64,000 nt of DNA from assembly GCF_000025545.1 (NCBI RefSeq), contig NC_013889.1, forward strand, positions 985,501 to 1,049,500, in the 5' to 3' direction. A program made the translations under genes and the position numbers. How positions within the stretch are numbered: position 1 is the stretch's first letter; each line of letters starts with the position of its first letter. Of the stretch, positions 19,163 to 27,510 are shown piece by piece. The stretch comes from Thioalkalivibrio sp. K90mix (GTDB lineage Bacteria > Pseudomonadota > Gammaproteobacteria > Ectothiorhodospirales > Ectothiorhodospiraceae). The notes below the pieces were generated by a model that saw only the letters and a list, made by a program, of their open reading frames with translations, had not been told where the DNA came from and ran no database searches.

Positions 19163-19191
19163 AGAAGCCGGCGAGCGAGCCGCCGGCTTCT
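19163..19191 (-). terminator. Hairpin after sodB
   Basis: Arms 19163-19173 and 19181-19191 (AGAAGCCGGCG / CGCCGGCTTCT) pair perfectly over 11 bp with a 7-base loop. On the minus strand the stem is followed by a weak T-containing stretch, as expected for the end of the sodB transcript before argD. Confidence 0.6.
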
Positions 19192-19237
19192 GCCCAGGGT
19201 GCCGCACTGGGGCGGCCCCCAATCGCGTTTGCGCGAC

Positions 19238-19819
19238 TTATTTCATCTGCTGGGCGACGAAATCCCAGTTCACCACGTTCCAGAAGTTTTCCAGATACTT
19301 CGGCCGCGCGTTGCGGTAGTCGATGTAGTAGGCGTGTTCCCAGACATCGCAGGTCAGCAGCGGGGTCTTGCCATCCCGCATCGGGTTGGCGGCGTTGGAG
19401 GTGTTTACGATCTCCACCGAGCCGTCGCTATTTTGCACCAGCCAGGTCCAGCCGGAGCCGAAATTGCCGACCGCGGCCTCGTTGAACTTCTCCTTGAAGC
19501 CATCAAACGAGCCAAAGGCACTGTTGATCGCGTCGGCCACCTTGCCGGACGGTTCGCCACCGGCGTCCGGGCCCATGCAGTTGAAGTAGAAGGTGTGGTT
19601 CCAGACCTGGGCGCCGTTGTTGAAGATGCCGCCGGCCGGAGCCTTCTTGATGATGTCCTCCAGCGAGGCATTCTCGAACTCGGAGCCGGGCAGAAGGCCG
19701 TTCAGCTTGGTCACGTAGGTCGCGTGGTGCTTGTCGTGATGGTATTCCAGCGTCTCGGCGGAGATGTGCGGCTCCAGCGCGTTCTTGGCATAGGGCAGAT
19801 CGGGCAGTTCGTAGGCCAT
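19238..19819 (-). CDS. sodB: Iron superoxide dismutase
   Basis: 193 residues from ATG 19819, preceded by AAGGAG. It dismutates superoxide in the cytoplasm. Metal ligands are visible: His in LEYHHDKHHATYV, His in QVWNHTFYF, and Asp/His in CDVWEHAYYIDYRN. NNGAQVWNHTFYF, with Gln in the first half of the protein, is the Fe-type signature rather than the Mn type. It is divergent from the DASS symporter. A hairpin after its stop isolates it from argD. Confidence 0.95.
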   Translation of the reverse strand: MAYELPDLPYAKNALEPHISAETLEYHHDKHHATYVTKLNGLLPGSEFENASLEDIIKKAPAGGIFNNGAQVWNHTFYFNCMGPDAGGEPSGKVADAINSAFGSFDGFKEKFNEAAVGNFGSGWTWLVQNSDGSVEIVNTSNAANPMRDGKTPLLTCDVWEHAYYIDYRNARPKYLENFWNVVNWDFVAQQMK

Positions 19820-19986
19820 GAAAGACTCCTTGTAATAAAACATGCGAGACTGCGGCTGGCCGGCCATCGGTGGCCGCGCCAGGAAACCCGTCAACGATAG
19901 TCACGTTGCCCGGGGGATGCAATTTCCGATGGCACGGCTTGGTTATCGTTCAGCCAACGTTTGCGGAATTGTGAAGGAGCCACGGC

Positions 19987-21516
19987 ATGTCCGCACCCGA
20001 TGCCGATCAACAATCGGACGGCGACTCTCCGGCGGCGGGTGCGAGCCCCACCCGCAGCGCCTATGCCTGGCGCGGGCGCATTGGGCTCTTCCTGGGCCCG
20101 CTCCTGATGCTCGCGTTCCTGCTTTTCTCGCCGCCAGAAGGCGTTGCACGCGAGGCCTGGTGGGTGCTGGGGCTGACCCTGTTCATGGCGACCTGGTGGA
20201 TTACCGAGGCCTTGCCTCTACCCGTCACGGCGCTACTGCCGATTGCCCTGTTGCCGCTGCTCGGCGTGATGCCGATGGACGCGGCGACCGCGCCCTATGC
20301 CAATCCCATCATCTTCCTGTTCATGGGCGGCTTTGCGATCGCGCTGGCGGTGCAGCGCTGGGGGCTCCACCAGCGGATTGCGCTCGCGATCGTCAGCCGG
20401 GCGGGGGACCGCCTGCATCTTCTGGTGGGGGCGTTCATGCTGGCCACTGCAGGGTTGTCGATGTGGGTCAGTAATACCGCGACTGCCGCGCTGATGTTGC
20501 CGATTGCCCTGTCCGTTCTGGCGCTGATGGATCGTGATACGCACATCGCGGGTAACGAGATCGGCACCCATTCGCGCCGGCCCGCACTGGCGCTACTGCT
20601 GGGGATCGCCTTTGCCGCCAACATCGGGGGCATGGCGACGATCATCGGCTCGCCGCCGAACGCGCTGACCGCCGCCTATCTGGGCGACCGGCATGGCATC
20701 GAGATCGGTTTTGTGCAGTGGATGATGCTGGGCCTGCCTTTGGCCACCGCGTTGCTACTGCTGGCCTGGTGGCTGCTGACGCGCTGGGTCTTCCCGGTCC
20801 ATCGCGTACGCCTGCAGGGGTTGCAGGCAATGATGGACCAGCAGCGTGCCGAGGTCGGAGCCTGGTCGCGGGCCGAATACCGGGTCGCCGGCGTCTTCCT
20901 GCTGGTGGCGCTGGCCTGGCTGTCGCGTCCCTTTCTGGAGGGTCTCCTGCCGATTCACCTGACCGATGCCGGGATTGCCATCCTGGGTGCCGGGCTGTTG
21001 TTCCTGCTGCCCTCGGGCGCAGCCGACCAGCGCCGGCTGCTGGCCTGGGACAACACGCGCGAGCTCCCCTGGGGGGTGCTGCTGCTGGTCGGCGGGGGCC
21101 TCAGCCTGGGCGCGGCCATCGAGGCGAGCGGCCTGGCGGAGCTGGCCGCCGAGGGTCTGGGTGCCGCCCAGACATGGCCGCTGCTGCTGATTATTGCCGG
21201 GACCGTGGTGGTGACCATGTTGCTGTCGCATGTGACCAGCAACACAGCCACCGCTGCGACGCTGCTGCCGCTGGTGGCCGCGCTGGCGATGCACATGGAG
21301 ATCCCGGTCGTGCTCCTCGCGATCCCTGTGGCCTTTGCGGCCTCAGTGGCCTTCATGCTGCCGGTCGCGACCCCGCCAAACGCGATCGTGTTCGCCAGCA
21401 ATCGACTGCGGGTGATCGACATGATCCGTGGCGGGGCGCTGCTCTCCATGGTGGCGATTGCCGTGATTACGCTTGCGGTCTACGCCCTGGCGGAGGTCAT
21501 CCTGATGCAGGGATAG
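19987..21516 (+). CDS. DASS/SLC13-family sodium:dicarboxylate or sulfate symporter
   Basis: 509 residues, about 11-12 hydrophobic segments. The two DASS substrate/sodium signatures are present: VSNTATAALMLPIALSV (around residue 160) and TSNTATAATLLPLVAALA (around 420), each followed by a proline loop (GSPPNALTAAY; VATPPNAIVFASN). The family uses sodium to import dicarboxylates, citrate or sulfate across the inner membrane; the substrate cannot be told from sequence. A GAAGGAG ribosome site precedes ATG 19987. It is transcribed alone. Confidence 0.9.
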   Translation: MSAPDADQQSDGDSPAAGASPTRSAYAWRGRIGLFLGPLLMLAFLLFSPPEGVAREAWWVLGLTLFMATWWITEALPLPVTALLPIALLPLLGVMPMDAATAPYANPIIFLFMGGFAIALAVQRWGLHQRIALAIVSRAGDRLHLLVGAFMLATAGLSMWVSNTATAALMLPIALSVLALMDRDTHIAGNEIGTHSRRPALALLLGIAFAANIGGMATIIGSPPNALTAAYLGDRHGIEIGFVQWMMLGLPLATALLLLAWWLLTRWVFPVHRVRLQGLQAMMDQQRAEVGAWSRAEYRVAGVFLLVALAWLSRPFLEGLLPIHLTDAGIAILGAGLLFLLPSGAADQRRLLAWDNTRELPWGVLLLVGGGLSLGAAIEASGLAELAAEGLGAAQTWPLLLIIAGTVVVTMLLSHVTSNTATAATLLPLVAALAMHMEIPVVLLAIPVAFAASVAFMLPVATPPNAIVFASNRLRVIDMIRGGALLSMVAIAVITLAVYALAEVILMQG

Positions 21517-21554
21517 GTTCGTCTCCCGGCCTTTCAGGCTTCCTGTGACGCCCC

Positions 21555-21581
21555 TCAAGTTTTATGCTGCGCCGCCGCTAA
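21555..21581 (+). promoter_or_regulatory. Sigma-28 (FliA) type promoter of the chemoreceptor gene
   Basis: TCAAGTTT, 11 bases, GCCGCTAA closely matches the flagellar sigma-28 consensus TAAAGTTT-N11-GCCGATAA with exact spacing. It lies 66 bp before ATG 21648 and points into the chemoreceptor gene, the kind of gene FliA controls. Confidence 0.75.
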
Positions 21582-21647
21582 CGTCGATGAAATGCCGCAG
21601 CAAGGATGCCGCTGGCCCGCAAAGCCTTATTGGGGAGAGTCTTCAAA

Positions 21648-23558
21648 ATGTTCGATAACATCCGAATCGGAGTCCGGCTGATGGTCGGGATTATCACGGT
21701 GGTGCTGCTGGCCGTGATCCTGACCCTTGTGGTCGTGATGAACAGCCTTGGCACCATGGCCGATCGTGCCGAACAGCGCGAACTGACCGATCTGGCCGCG
21801 CAGCTTGTCGGTCGTCTGGACCAGGAAGCCGCGCGCGCGACCGCAATGGCAGAGACCGTGGCGAAGATCCCCGACGTGCAGGAGGCGATGGCGACGGGCG
21901 ATCGCGAGCGTCTGGCCGAGATGACTGTTCCGAGTTTTGCCTCGCTCAGCGAGCAGTACGGCGTGCATCAGTACCAGTTCCATACCCCGCCGGCGACTTC
22001 CTTCCTGCGCGTTCACTCCCCCGACAATTATGGCGACGACCTGTCCGGGTTCCGCCAGACGGTGGTCGACACCAACGAGAAGCGCACCCCGATCTCGGGG
22101 CTTGAGGAAGGGGTAGCGGGTCTCGGCATTCGCGGGGTTGTGCCCATCGAACACAATGGCGACCACGTCGGTTCGGTGGAGATCGGTCTTTCGTTCGGCG
22201 ACTCCTTCTTCGAGGAGTTTACTGCGGATACGAATTCACCGGTCGCGCTTTATCTGCGCGATGGCCGTTCGTTCAGCCGTTTCCGCGGCACGATCAGCGG
22301 CGACCCGACCTTCAGCGATGCCGAAATGCGCGAGGTCATGGAGGGCGAAGAACTGGTGCGCAACGTGACCTACGAAGGTAACCCGATGGCCGTGGTCGCG
22401 CGTCCAGTCACGGACTTCTCCGGTGATGCAGTAGGTGTACTCGAGGTGATGGTGGACCGCAGCGCGTATGTAGCGATGGCGCGCAACGCAACCGGTACCG
22501 TGGTCGCGGTCGGCGTGGTGGCCGTGGCGCTGGGCGCCCTCCTGGCCTGGCTCCTGACCCGAAGCATTGTTCGTCCGCTGAACCGTACGGTCGCACGCCT
22601 GAACGATATCGCGGGTGGCGAGGGCGATCTGACCCGTACGCTGGAGGTCTCTGGCAAGAACGAACTCGGCGAGCTGGCCGAGGCGTTCAACAACTTCGTC
22701 AAGAAGATCCGTGGTCTCGTCTCCACGGTCGCGGCCGGGGGCGATCAGGTCGCCGCGGCCGCGAACGAGCTGTCCGCCACCAGCGAGCAAACCAACGAGC
22801 AGGTACGGCGACAGAAGTCGGAGATCGATCAGGTTGCCACGGCCATGAACGAGATGACGGCCACGGTGCAGGAGGTGGCCCGCAACGCGGCGGATGCCGC
22901 CGCCGCGGCACAGAACACCGACCAGGATGCCACCGAGGGGCAGCAGGTCGTGCAACGCACCGTGGCCGCGATCAACGCGCTGTCGCAGCAGGTCGATGGT
23001 GCCGCCGAGGTGGTCAGCCGCCTGTCGCAGGATGCCGAGGAGATCAACAAGGTCCTGGAAGTCATCGGCGATATCGCTGATCAGACCAACCTGCTGGCGC
23101 TGAACGCGGCGATCGAGGCCGCGCGAGCGGGTGAACAGGGCCGCGGGTTCGCGGTGGTCGCCGACGAGGTGCGTACCCTGGCCAGCCGCACGCAGGATTC
23201 GACCCACGAGATCCAGCAGATGATCGAGCGCGTGCAAAGCGGTACCCGCGAGGCGGTGCAGGCGATGGAAGATGGTCGTTCCAAGGCGCACCAGAGCGTG
23301 GAGCAGGTCAACCTGGCGGGCGAATCGCTGACGGCGATCACCCAGTCCGTGACGCGCATCAGCGACATGAACACGCAGATCGCCAGTGCCGCCGAGGAGC
23401 AGTCCACGGTGGCCGAGGAGATCAACCGCAACGTCGCCAACGTGACCGAGGTGCTGGATCAGACCGCGGCTGGATCGGAACAGATCCGCAATGCCTCGGA
23501 GGAGCTGTCCAAGCTGGCGTCCGAGCAGCAGCAGCGGGTGGCGCAATTCAAGGTATAA
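21648..23558 (+). CDS. Methyl-accepting chemotaxis protein with Cache-type sensor domain
   Basis: 636 residues from ATG 21648 (GGGGAGAG ribosome site upstream). The layout is transmembrane helix ~9-32, periplasmic domain ~33-280 with a Cache-like pattern ([32 protein letters not shown]), second transmembrane helix ~290-312, HAMP ([20 protein letters not shown]), then the signalling domain. The conserved tip is [20 protein letters not shown] with [15 protein letters not shown]. It sends ligand signals to CheA/CheW. A sigma-28 promoter precedes it and a strong terminator follows, so it is monocistronic. Confidence 0.95.
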   Translation: MFDNIRIGVRLMVGIITVVLLAVILTLVVVMNSLGTMADRAEQRELTDLAAQLVGRLDQEAARATAMAETVAKIPDVQEAMATGDRERLAEMTVPSFASLSEQYGVHQYQFHTPPATSFLRVHSPDNYGDDLSGFRQTVVDTNEKRTPISGLEEGVAGLGIRGVVPIEHNGDHVGSVEIGLSFGDSFFEEFTADTNSPVALYLRDGRSFSRFRGTISGDPTFSDAEMREVMEGEELVRNVTYEGNPMAVVARPVTDFSGDAVGVLEVMVDRSAYVAMARNATGTVVAVGVVAVALGALLAWLLTRSIVRPLNRTVARLNDIAGGEGDLTRTLEVSGKNELGELAEAFNNFVKKIRGLVSTVAAGGDQVAAAANELSATSEQTNEQVRRQKSEIDQVATAMNEMTATVQEVARNAADAAAAAQNTDQDATEGQQVVQRTVAAINALSQQVDGAAEVVSRLSQDAEEINKVLEVIGDIADQTNLLALNAAIEAARAGEQGRGFAVVADEVRTLASRTQDSTHEIQQMIERVQSGTREAVQAMEDGRSKAHQSVEQVNLAGESLTAITQSVTRISDMNTQIASAAEEQSTVAEEINRNVANVTEVLDQTAAGSEQIRNASEELSKLASEQQQRVAQFKV

Positions 23559-23580
23559 ACCCCGAGCCAGTTGATGCCAA

Positions 23581-23612
23581 GCCCGGGTCCGGAGACGGTC
23601 CCGGGCTTTTTT
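23581..23612 (+). terminator. Intrinsic terminator of the chemoreceptor gene
   Basis: GCCCGGG (23581-23587) and CCCGGGC (23600-23606) form a 7-bp GC stem with a 12-base loop, directly followed by six T. It starts 22 bp after the stop codon. Confidence 0.9.
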
Positions 23613-23621
23613 GTGGTCGGG

Positions 23622-24491
23622 CTACGGACTCTCGACGGGCGGAAACAGGCGCTCGCCGTTTTCTCGGGCGATCATGCGCTGTACGTTGGGTGGCATCTGC
23701 TGGAGCCAGGCTCGGGTGCTGTCCTTCAGCACGGTAAAGTGCTCCCAGCGGGCGAGGCTGAAGGTGTCATTGCCGATCAGGAACCGGTCCGGATAGTCGA
23801 GGAACAGCTCGAACCAGTCGGCGTCGATGATGCCGCCGGGATTGATGCGCGGGTTGCGCATGGAGACATCCATGACCATGTTCGGGTGCCGGTCCAGGTA
23901 GTCACGCACCAGGGGCGGGTAGGCATAGGAACCGGCGTGCGCCCAGAGGATGCGTACCTCGGGCTGGACGGCGTAGGCATGGTCGATCACGGCGGGATCG
24001 CCATGGATCACGATCCACAGATCGCGCTCGACCGCCAATGCCAGCAGATCCTCGAAGCCGGGGGCGAAGCGGTCATCGGCCTGGATGTGCAATTCCCCGA
24101 TCCCGCGCCACTGGACTGGGCTTCGGTCGAGGATGGCCTCGACCTGTTCCCGCAGGCCGTCCTCGTACATCCAGTCCATCTTGCGCCCCAGGCGCTGGGA
24201 GATCTCGAGAAACGGGACGATGCGCGTACCCACCTTCGGTTCCAGCGCTTCGATCAGTTTCGAGCGCGGGGCCATGATGATCGCGGACTGAATCGAATTC
24301 TCTTCGAGCGTGCGTGCAACAGCCTCTGGCGGGAAGTGTTCCATCTGCCGGTCGCGGTAGTGCAGGTGGGCATCGAACAGGGGTTCAAATGCCTGGGCAG
24401 AGGCTCCACCAAGCAGCGAGCCGAGCAGCAGGGCCGCGGCCGGAAGAATGAACAGACGGGGCAGTCTTCGAGGGCGGTTCAGGGCAGCCAT
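23622..24491 (-). CDS. Exported amidohydrolase-family (TIM-barrel) protein
   Basis: 289 residues from ATG 24491 (an in-frame ATG at 24521 is possible). A signal peptide precedes AQAFEPLFDAHLHYRD, where DAHLHY is the HxH metal motif of the Amidohydrolase_2 superfamily. Later motifs fit: WIVIHGDPAVIDHAYA, RILWAHAGSYAYPP and FLIGNDTFS (the strand-8 position, with Asp). The substrate is unknown; a periplasmic metal-dependent hydrolase is the safest statement. It is convergent with the chemoreceptor gene. Confidence 0.82.
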   Translation of the reverse strand: MAALNRPRRLPRLFILPAAALLLGSLLGGASAQAFEPLFDAHLHYRDRQMEHFPPEAVARTLEENSIQSAIIMAPRSKLIEALEPKVGTRIVPFLEISQRLGRKMDWMYEDGLREQVEAILDRSPVQWRGIGELHIQADDRFAPGFEDLLALAVERDLWIVIHGDPAVIDHAYAVQPEVRILWAHAGSYAYPPLVRDYLDRHPNMVMDVSMRNPRINPGGIIDADWFELFLDYPDRFLIGNDTFSLARWEHFTVLKDSTRAWLQQMPPNVQRMIARENGERLFPPVESP

Positions 24492-24580
24492 CCAGGGGGT
24501 TCCTCGGGTATGGAGCCCCAATTTTATACCGCGCTGTGCCGTCAGGCCCGAGTCGGTGGCCTGTTCTTCAGGTGTCGTGG

Positions 24581-25024
24581 TCAGGCGTGGGAGTCCCCGG
24601 ACACCGCGGCATCTCCGGAGCGCCCATCCGGACGGTTCGGGTCGAAGCGCTCACGCAGGTATTCGCCGATCGCCTCCGACTCGTACAGCCAGCGTACCTG
24701 GCCGTCCGGTTCCTCAATGCGCAGGCAGGGCACTTGCAGCTTGCCGCCCTCGGTCTGCAGCGCCTCGCGGTGCGGGCCGGCCGCCTGGGCATTGCGCAAC
24801 TCGATGTCCAGCGACAGCCGCTGCATGGTACGGCGGGCCCGGATGCAGAACGGGCAGGCCGGGAAATGGTACAGCGCGAGGTGGCGCGTCTGTTCGTCAA
24901 CGCGGGCCTGGTCGGCGGGGTCGCGCTCGATGCCGCGCGGTCGCGACAGACGCTCGCCAATCAGCATGAACGGGGTGAGGATCAGGCGTACGCCGCGAAA
25001 AAACCATCGGATCAGAAATCGCAT
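24581..25024 (-). CDS. Glutaredoxin-like / GST N-terminal-domain protein
   Basis: 147 residues. The first ~25 residues are a basic, hydrophobic segment (RFLIRWFFRGVRLILTPFML) that may attach the protein to the membrane. The rest is a thioredoxin-fold glutaredoxin domain with the redox motif FPACPFCIRAR (CPFC, near residue 57), the cis-Pro segment LQVPCLRIEE, and YESEAIGEYLRERF at the end, as in GST N-terminal domains. It probably acts in thiol-disulfide exchange. It lies 60 bp after the DsrE-like gene on the same strand. Confidence 0.85.
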   Translation of the reverse strand: MRFLIRWFFRGVRLILTPFMLIGERLSRPRGIERDPADQARVDEQTRHLALYHFPACPFCIRARRTMQRLSLDIELRNAQAAGPHREALQTEGGKLQVPCLRIEEPDGQVRWLYESEAIGEYLRERFDPNRPDGRSGDAAVSGDSHA

Positions 25025-25084
25025 GCGCGAAAGGATGCCACAAGCCCCCCGGCGGGTGACAGAGCCCGCATCGGGCGTGGCACG

Positions 25085-25651
25085 TCACGGCTGGCCGAAG
25101 TCGAACTCCCACGGGTCTTCCGCCGGGGCATCCAGTAGGGACGGTCGCAGGCGAATCACGGTATAGCCTGCTGCCTTCAGGTCCTCCAGTCGGTCCGGTG
25201 CGGCAGTGGCCACCTCGACATGTTCGGGGAATGCATCGGGCTCGAGATCGCGCCAGCCGGCAAAGGTCCCGCAGACCACGACGTTGACGCCGTCATCCAT
25301 CACCAGTGACTCGATCTCGGCGTGGAGCGAGCCATGTGCCGCGGCCTGGGCACGGGTGAGGGTGAACTGCTCCGCCCCGTGGGTGACGACCGCGATCGGC
25401 AGGTCCGGAGCGCGCTGGCGCAGCACTCGGATATTCGCTTGGATCTCGGGCAGCAGCGCGCTCAGGGCCGCGCGGTCATTCTCGACAATCTCGAATGCGA
25501 CGCCATCGGGGAGTTCGTCCTTCTCGAACAGTGCCTTCACCTCGAAAGAGGGTGCGGCCTCTTCGACGTCATCCGCCCCCCACACGTCTCCAACCGCCGC
25601 GAACAGGGTCAGGCCGGCCAGGGCAAACAACGTCGAGATGAAACGCGGCAT
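25085..25651 (-). CDS. Exported DsrE/F-like domain protein
   Basis: 188 residues from ATG 25651, with a signal peptide (MPRFISTLFALAGLTLFAAVGDVWGA). The mature part follows a DsrE-like Rossmann-type pattern: NIRVLRQRAPDLPIAVVTHG, then an HAEIESLVMDDGVNVVVCGT segment with a single Cys at the usual substrate-carrying position, and AGYTVIRL at the end. Cytoplasmic DsrE proteins carry sulfane sulfur; exported single-domain versions are common in sulfur oxidisers but their role is not settled. The assignment is by fold pattern only. Confidence 0.72.
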   Translation of the reverse strand: MPRFISTLFALAGLTLFAAVGDVWGADDVEEAAPSFEVKALFEKDELPDGVAFEIVENDRAALSALLPEIQANIRVLRQRAPDLPIAVVTHGAEQFTLTRAQAAAHGSLHAEIESLVMDDGVNVVVCGTFAGWRDLEPDAFPEHVEVATAAPDRLEDLKAAGYTVIRLRPSLLDAPAEDPWEFDFGQP

Positions 25652-25740
25652 CGGGTCGCAGGGTCCGGGTATGAATGTGCTGAGCCCTATTTTGAGCCTG
25701 ATCGCCGGGTGGTTGTCTACTCGGCCGGGTTTGTCGCCTC

Positions 25741-26463
25741 CTAGTGACGATCCCCCGTGGCTTCGGCTGCCATCTGGTCGTAACTGGTGTGGCGGACGTT
25801 CTTGCCCTTTACGAAATACACCACGTACTCGCAGATGTTGCGCGCGCGATCGCCGATCCGCTCCAGCGAGCGGGTCGCCCAGACGATGTCCATCAGGCGG
25901 GGCACCGCATCGGGGGAGGCAGTCATCTGTTTCATCAGCTTGTGCGTGATGGCCTCGTAGAGGCTGTCGATCTGGATGTCCTGCTGTGCGACTCGCACCG
26001 CCTGCTCGGTGTCCATGCGTGCGAAGGCATCGAGCACGCCGCGCGTCATCTCGCGCACGAGCTGGCCCATCTTCGCGATCTCGTCCATCGGTGCCTCGCG
26101 GCGATCGGAATCCAGCAGTTGCAGACCCATACGGCCCACACGCTCGGCCTCGTCGCCCATGCGTTCCAGGTCGGTGATGGTCTTGATCACCGCGATCACC
26201 AGACGCAGGTCGGAGGCCGTGGGCTGGCGACGGGCGAGGATGTGGGTGCATTCCTCGTCGATCTCGACCTCGAGCGCGTTGACCTTGTAGTCGGAGGTCA
26301 TCACGGTTTCCGCCAGCGCGGTGTCGCCCTCGACCATCGCGGTTACCGCATCGCCGAGCTGTTGCTCGACCAGGCCTCCCATGGTCATCACCTTCTTGAT
26401 GATGTCCTCCAGCTCGGCATTGAACTGCTGGGAGATGTGCTGTTTGAAAAAGCTCTTGTCCAT
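25741..26463 (-). CDS. phoU: Phosphate-signalling regulator PhoU
   Basis: 240 residues from ATG 26463. PhoU connects the PstSCAB transporter to PhoR and represses the regulon when phosphate is plentiful. Two PhoU three-helix repeats are visible, each with metal-binding acidic patches (LEVEIDEECTHILARRQP; ITDLERMGDEAERVGRMG; and in the second half RSLERIGDRARNICEYVVYF). It follows pstB by 26 bp and is the last gene of the pst unit. Confidence 0.96.
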   Translation of the reverse strand: MDKSFFKQHISQQFNAELEDIIKKVMTMGGLVEQQLGDAVTAMVEGDTALAETVMTSDYKVNALEVEIDEECTHILARRQPTASDLRLVIAVIKTITDLERMGDEAERVGRMGLQLLDSDRREAPMDEIAKMGQLVREMTRGVLDAFARMDTEQAVRVAQQDIQIDSLYEAITHKLMKQMTASPDAVPRLMDIVWATRSLERIGDRARNICEYVVYFVKGKNVRHTSYDQMAAEATGDRH

Positions 26464-26489
26464 GATCCGGACTCCTGATCCGAAATGGC

Positions 26490-27320
26490 CTAACCGAAAC
26501 GGCCGGTGATGTAGTCCTCGGTCTGCTTCTTGGCAGGCGAGGTGAACAGGGTGTCGGTGTCGGCGTATTCGATCAGCTCGCCCATGTACATGAAGGCGGT
26601 GTAGTCGGACACGCGCGCGGCCTGCTGCATGTTGTGGGTGACGATGACCAGCGTGTAGTCCTTCTTCAGTTCGATCATCAGCTCCTCGATCTTCAGCGTG
26701 GCCAGCGGGTCCAGCGCGGAGCAGGGCTCGTCCAGCAACAGGACTTCGGGGTCGATCGCGATCGCGCGGGCGATCACCAGGCGCTGCTGCTGGCCGCCGG
26801 ACAGGCCGAAGGCGTTCTCGTGCAGGCGGTCCTTGACCTCGTCCCACAGCGCGGCACGCTTCAGTGACTTTTCTACCACCTCGTCCAGACGTCGGCGATT
26901 CTTCACGCCCTGCAGGCGCAGGCCGTAGGCGACATTCTCGTAGATGGACTTCGGGAACGGATTCGGCTTCTGGAACACCATGCCGACGCGGCGGCGCAGC
27001 TCCGGCACGTCCACGGTCTTGTCGTAGATGTCGTCGCCGTCGAGCCGGATCGTCCCCTCGATGCGGGCGGCATCGATCAGGTCGTTCATGCGGTTGAAGC
27101 AGCGCAGGAACGTCGATTTCCCGCAGCCGGAGGGGCCGATGAACGCCGTGATCCGGTTCTTCGGGATCTGGATGTCGATGCCCTTCAGGGCCTGATCCTC
27201 GCCGTAGAACAGCTTCAGGTCCTCGGCGGTCAGACAGATCTCCTCGCTGGAGAGCCGCAGGCCGCGGTCGGGTCGGTCGCCTTGCGTCACGCTGACGGCG
27301 TGGGTAGCGGTGTCACTCAT
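26490..27320 (-). CDS. pstB: Phosphate ABC transporter ATP-binding protein PstB
   Basis: 276 residues from ATG 27320. Walker A is [14 protein letters not shown], the signature is [15 protein letters not shown], and Walker B is [32 protein letters not shown] is the PstB-specific Q-loop region. It powers high-affinity phosphate import with PstA and PstC. It is separated from pstA by an unusually long 190-bp gap that holds a REP-like inverted repeat, so the pstA and pstB transcript levels may differ. Confidence 0.97.
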   Translation of the reverse strand: MSDTATHAVSVTQGDRPDRGLRLSSEEICLTAEDLKLFYGEDQALKGIDIQIPKNRITAFIGPSGCGKSTFLRCFNRMNDLIDAARIEGTIRLDGDDIYDKTVDVPELRRRVGMVFQKPNPFPKSIYENVAYGLRLQGVKNRRRLDEVVEKSLKRAALWDEVKDRLHENAFGLSGGQQQRLVIARAIAIDPEVLLLDEPCSALDPLATLKIEELMIELKKDYTLVIVTHNMQQAARVSDYTAFMYMGELIEYADTDTLFTSPAKKQTEDYITGRFG

Positions 27321-27357
27321 TTCGGGTACTCCATGGGGAACAGGGTTCGACGCATCC

Positions 27358-27478
27358 CGTCCTCGCGAGCGCCGCAGGCGCGTGGCGATCTCCGTGGCAG
27401 GCTCGGGGGCTGGGTCCGGCGGATGTCCGGGGCCGCGTCGGGCAATTGCCGCGGCCCCTTGGGGGCCTCGCAATGACG
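27358..27478. repeat. REP/MITE-like inverted repeat between pstA and pstB
   Basis: The ends are two ~36-38 bp imperfect inverted copies (27358-27393 and 27441-27478). Read inwards each begins CGTCNTYGCGAG and continues through a small hairpin to CG(T/C)GGC(G/A)AT. This matches the widespread CGTCATTGCGAG-type palindromic repeat of many bacterial genomes. About 47 bp of non-repeated sequence lies between the arms. It carries no gene. It sits within the pst operon, so it would fold in the mRNA. Confidence 0.8.
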
Positions 27479-27510
27479 ATGTGTGCGAGAGAGGTTATGC
27501 ATGTCGTGTC

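Noticed and set aside
19931..19946. A TGGCACGG word before the DASS symporter resembling a sigma-54 -24 box
   Set aside because: No GC at the -12 position at the right spacing.
23571..25166. A 531-codon open frame on the plus strand
   Set aside because: Antisense to three good minus-strand genes, and begins inside the chemoreceptor terminator.
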